From assembly GCA_003242255.1 (NCBI GenBank), contig QGUT01000067.1, forward strand, positions 1 through 8,087: a DNA stretch of 8,087 bases, written 5' to 3'. The DNA is from Bacillota bacterium. GTDB taxonomy: Bacteria; Bacillota; Thermosediminibacteria; Thermosediminibacterales; Thermosediminibacteraceae. Numbering within the stretch: position 1 is the stretch's first letter; the number at the start of each line of letters is the position of its first letter. The translations under genes and the position numbers were made by a program. The notes under the pieces were generated by a model. It made no database searches. It was not told the origin of the DNA and saw only the letters and a list, made by a program, of their open reading frames with translations. Below are positions 6,792 to 8,087 of this stretch, piece after piece.

Positions 6792-6820
6792 ATTATATCA
6801 TTCAGAGTACTTAATGAAAA
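6792..6820 (-). promoter_or_regulatory. Possible sigma-A promoter of the activator gene
   Basis: On the minus strand a perfect TATAAT (6797-6792) lies 17 bases downstream of TTTTCA (6820-6815, four of six matches to TTGACA). A second, overlapping TATAAT follows at 6792-6787. The site is about 45 bp before the GTG start at 6746, and no better candidate is seen. AT-rich DNA makes chance matches likely. Confidence 0.5.
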
Positions 6821-6884
6821 AAACAAAAACTTGTAATATTTAGCTTAGGCAGTCTATATTAGTATGAGTTCAAAATTTTAATAA

Positions 6885-6968
6885 AGTAAAAACGAGGCAG
6901 GTAGCATACAGCTAAGTGATCCGTTCCGGGCGGTCGAGGAGTTCCTCAAGGAAAAGGGATTAGTTTAA
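6885..6968 (+). pseudogene. Orphan C-terminal coding remnant, family not recognised
   Basis: After an in-frame stop at 6882-6884, an open stretch ends with QLSDPFRAVEEFLKEKGLV and a TAA at 6966-6968. It looks like a true protein tail: a charged amphipathic helix encoded with GC-rich third positions (GCG GTC GAG GAG TTC CTC AAG), unlike the AT-rich DNA on both sides. No start codon or ribosome site is visible and no longer frame leads into it. It is read as the end of a gene whose front part has been lost, perhaps when the IS30 element arrived next to it (copy B begins about 20 bp further on). I do not recognise the family, and it may itself belong to an older mobile element. Confidence 0.4.
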
Positions 6969-6988
6969 CTCATTATTTAGCCCCTTCC

Positions 6989-7755
6989 TCACTTTGCAAG
7001 TAGAAAGGGATTTGGATTACAAAAAAATCCTTTGATGTTGGGTTGCTCCATCATAAAAGGCTGAAGTTCATAAGTTAGGTGTTCTATTTCTTTGAGAAAG
7101 AGTTCTGCAGGTTTGCAGTAGCCCAAGATTTTTCTAGGCAAGGTATTACACCAGTTTTGCGCTCTTTCGATTTGCGAAGGTGATAATTCTTTAATAACCG
7201 TTCCTTTAGGAATTAACCGCCTGATTAGGCCATTGTGCCGCTCATTGCTGGCCCGTTCCCAAGCTGAGTAGGGATGGGCATAATAACTTCAATCCCATGG
7301 TTACTAAGATTGGCAAACTCGGCACCATGTCAGAAGTAATGCTCTTAAATACAAGATAAAAAAGGGGACCGAATAGGCTTTTTAGCCGTTTTAACGCTTT
7401 ATCCACTTCCTCAGAGAACAGTATCGATTTCCCAGTGGCCGAATTCCTCTCGCTTTTCTATACTGTCAGGCCGGAGGACTTTGCTTTTTTTGCCGCAGGC
7501 AGAGCGGTTCTTTTCATACACTGCCTGTCCGGTTTCCGGAAAGTATGCTTCATAAGTAGTTAGATCTGTGTGGAGTTGAGTCGTTGTACCACGCTTGATT
7601 TCGCGGTAAATAGTACTGCGATGACGTCCGAGTTTTTTAGCGATTTGAGTTGGTGAGAAACCTTCTTTAAGCAGGGCACAAATTTTACCTCTTTCATAGG
7701 GTGTAAGGTGTTTAAAAGTGCGTGGTGATGTGGTATACTCTTTAGTAAGAACCAT
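6989..7755 (-). pseudogene. IS30-family transposase with internal deletions and frameshifts (copy B)
   Basis: The minus strand starts at ATG 7755 with SPRTFKHLTPYERGK and FSPTQIAKKLGRHRSTIYREI, the helix-turn-helix of IS30 transposases. The first open frame runs 114 codons to a TGA at 7411-7413, just after GHWEIDTVL, which holds the first catalytic Asp. Two pieces are missing: an in-frame deletion near 7467 (KVL joined to RPDSIEK), where copy A still has the middle segment, and a second one right after DTVL. Further on, three different frames carry EEVDKALKRLK and FKSITSD (second Asp), then GAEFANLSNHGIEV, then YAHPYSAWERASNERHNGL and PRKILGYCKPAELF, ending at 6989. The protein is inactive as it stands. 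The start has GGAGGG 8 bases upstream. Confidence 0.88.
7556..7678. repeat. 123-bp perfect direct repeat, right copy (IS30 transposase 5' region)
   Basis: Identical to 265-387 and in the same orientation; similarity continues on both sides with scattered differences (for example 7490-7555 against 199-264). Confidence 0.9.
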
Positions 7756-7825
7756 AGCTGAAACCCTCCATATGTGTTAGTTTATTTTTTGCCAACCAAC
7801 ATCATATCGGGTTTCACGCTATGGT
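7751..7825 (-). promoter_or_regulatory. Hairpin sequestering the transposase start codon and ribosome site
   Basis: On the minus strand ACCATAGCGTGAAACCC (7825-7809) can pair with GGGTTTCAGCTATGGT (7766-7751): 16 bp with a single bulged G around a 42-base loop. The 3' arm contains the ATG start at 7755-7753 and the last three bases of the GGAGGG ribosome site (7769-7764). A transcript entering from outside the element would fold this way and hide the start. Such protection against read-through is known for IS10 and IS50; for this element it is inferred. Confidence 0.6.
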
Positions 7826-7839
7826 TCAACTTTTTTTAC

Positions 7840-7865
7840 TGTCGCATTTAATTTTACAATTAACC
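7840..7865. repeat. Terminal repeat of IS30 copy B
   Basis: Identical over 26 bp to 442-467 and at the same side of the transposase gene, so it is taken as the terminal repeat at the 5' end of the element. Beyond it (from 7866) the sequence differs from that beyond copy A (from 468), which marks the boundary. Confidence 0.72.
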
Positions 7866-7875
7866 TTATTTTTAA

Positions 7876-7897
7876 AGCAAAACATATTTATTTTGCT
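7876..7897 (-). terminator. Weak terminator-like hairpin outside IS30 copy B
   Basis: AGCAAAA and TTTTGCT form a 7-bp stem around an 8-base loop, 10 bp beyond the terminal repeat. On the minus strand it is followed by TTAAAAATAA, a poor T tract, so termination would be weak at best. The position mirrors the strong hairpin beside copy A. Confidence 0.35.
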
Positions 7898-8051
7898 GCA
7901 ATTGTGAGGAAGTGCTCTTTTCGTGGCTAAATTCCTTAGAAATCGAATCTTTTTAAATGTCAATTTCCTGAACTTTCCATGTATTATTTTATTTTCTTTT
8001 TTAATTATTGTCAATATTGCATTATCTCCAGATGTATTCGCAATCGAAGTA

Positions 8052-8069
8052 CTGTGAGTTAAATCACAG
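8052..8069. promoter_or_regulatory. CRP/FNR- or Rex-like palindrome
   Basis: CTGTGAGTTAAATCACAG is a perfect palindrome of 6-bp arms with a 6-base spacer and contains TGTGA-N6-TCACA, the core shared by CRP-type and Rex-type operators. It sits near the right edge, so the controlled gene would be outside the window. A short hairpin followed by CTTTACTTTTT is another reading, but the stem is weak. Confidence 0.35.
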
Positions 8070-8087
8070 CTTTACTTTTTAAAACTT

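Larger units (their letters stand above)
6989..7865 (-). mobile_element. IS30-family element, copy B, decayed
   Basis: The element carries a broken IS30-type transposase on the minus strand, an untranslated 5' region, and at the right a 26-bp terminal repeat (7840-7865) shared with copy A. No convincing matching inverted repeat is found at the left, so 6989, the transposase stop, is only a minimum boundary. About 877 bp remain, shorter than a complete IS30 (about 1.1-1.2 kb), in line with two internal deletions. It has the same orientation as copy A, and the activator-PTS-glycosidase module lies between them. Confidence 0.8.
7866..8087. other. AT-rich non-coding stretch
   Basis: No convincing gene is seen on either strand. 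The one open frame on the minus strand begins at 8014, is Lys-rich and AT-driven, and runs straight into the IS30 terminal repeat, so it is not called. The only structures are the hairpin at 7876-7897 and the palindrome at 8052-8069. The stretch could be the upstream region of a gene beyond the right edge. Confidence 0.5.

Noticed and set aside
6830..6990. Left terminal inverted repeat of IS30 copy B
   Set aside because: Short AT-rich resemblances (near 6868-6885 and 6962-6980) are no better than chance; no stretch matches the 26-bp right repeat.
7826..8014. A 62-codon open frame on the minus strand
   Set aside because: It is Lys/Ile/Phe-rich from AT-rich DNA, has no homology I recognise and ends by running through the IS30 terminal repeat.

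Overview
The window is most likely a chromosomal segment of a low-to-moderate-GC, possibly thermophilic, anaerobic Firmicute of the Clostridia/Thermoanaerobacterales type. This is inferred from Lys/Glu-rich proteins, strong GGAGG-type ribosome sites, frequent GTG starts, a LevR/CelR-type sigma-54 activator beside a lactose/cellobiose-family PTS, and an IS30-type element. The genus cannot be fixed from sequence reading alone.

Layout: positions 1-467 hold the 5' part of a broken IS30-family transposase (copy A), cut by the left edge. Positions 468-3895 are one minus-strand operon, read right to left: sigma-54 promoter (3879-3895), PTS EIIB (3532-3837), EIIC (2202-3509), EIIA (1873-2199), a GH1 6-phospho-beta-glycosidase (501-1886), then a strong intrinsic terminator (468-492). 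Positions 4026-6746 encode, on the same strand and just upstream, a 906-residue sigma-54-dependent activator with PTS regulation domains. A terminator at 3910-3939 separates the two transcription units. Positions 6885-6968 hold a short orphan coding remnant on the plus strand. Positions 6989-7865 are a second broken IS30-family element (copy B) in the same orientation as copy A. Positions 7866-8087 are AT-rich and non-coding, with one hairpin and one CRP/Rex-like palindrome.

How the genes work together: EIIB, EIIC and EIIA would import and phosphorylate a beta-glucoside disaccharide, probably cellobiose or a close relative. The GH1 enzyme would split the phosphorylated product inside the cell. 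The activator carries a winged helix-turn-helix, an AAA+ domain with GAFTGA, and PRD1, EIIA-Man-like, EIIB-Gat-like and PRD2 modules. It can therefore sense PTS phosphorylation and open the sigma-54 promoter in front of EIIB. That promoter matches the GG-N10-GC signature exactly. A pair of direct repeats 21 bp apart, 86-112 bp upstream of it, is the best candidate activator site.

The sugar module itself is a known type of system. The less ordinary points are: its bracketing by two same-orientation, decayed IS30 copies that share a 123-bp identical stretch; a transposase start codon buried in a 16-bp hairpin in copy B and removed by a 106-bp deletion in copy A; the position of both element ends beside terminator-like hairpins; a rearranged phosphate-binding signature in the GH1 enzyme; and regulatory DNA around the inter-operon terminator. 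No CRISPR array, tRNA, rRNA or phage-defence gene was seen.
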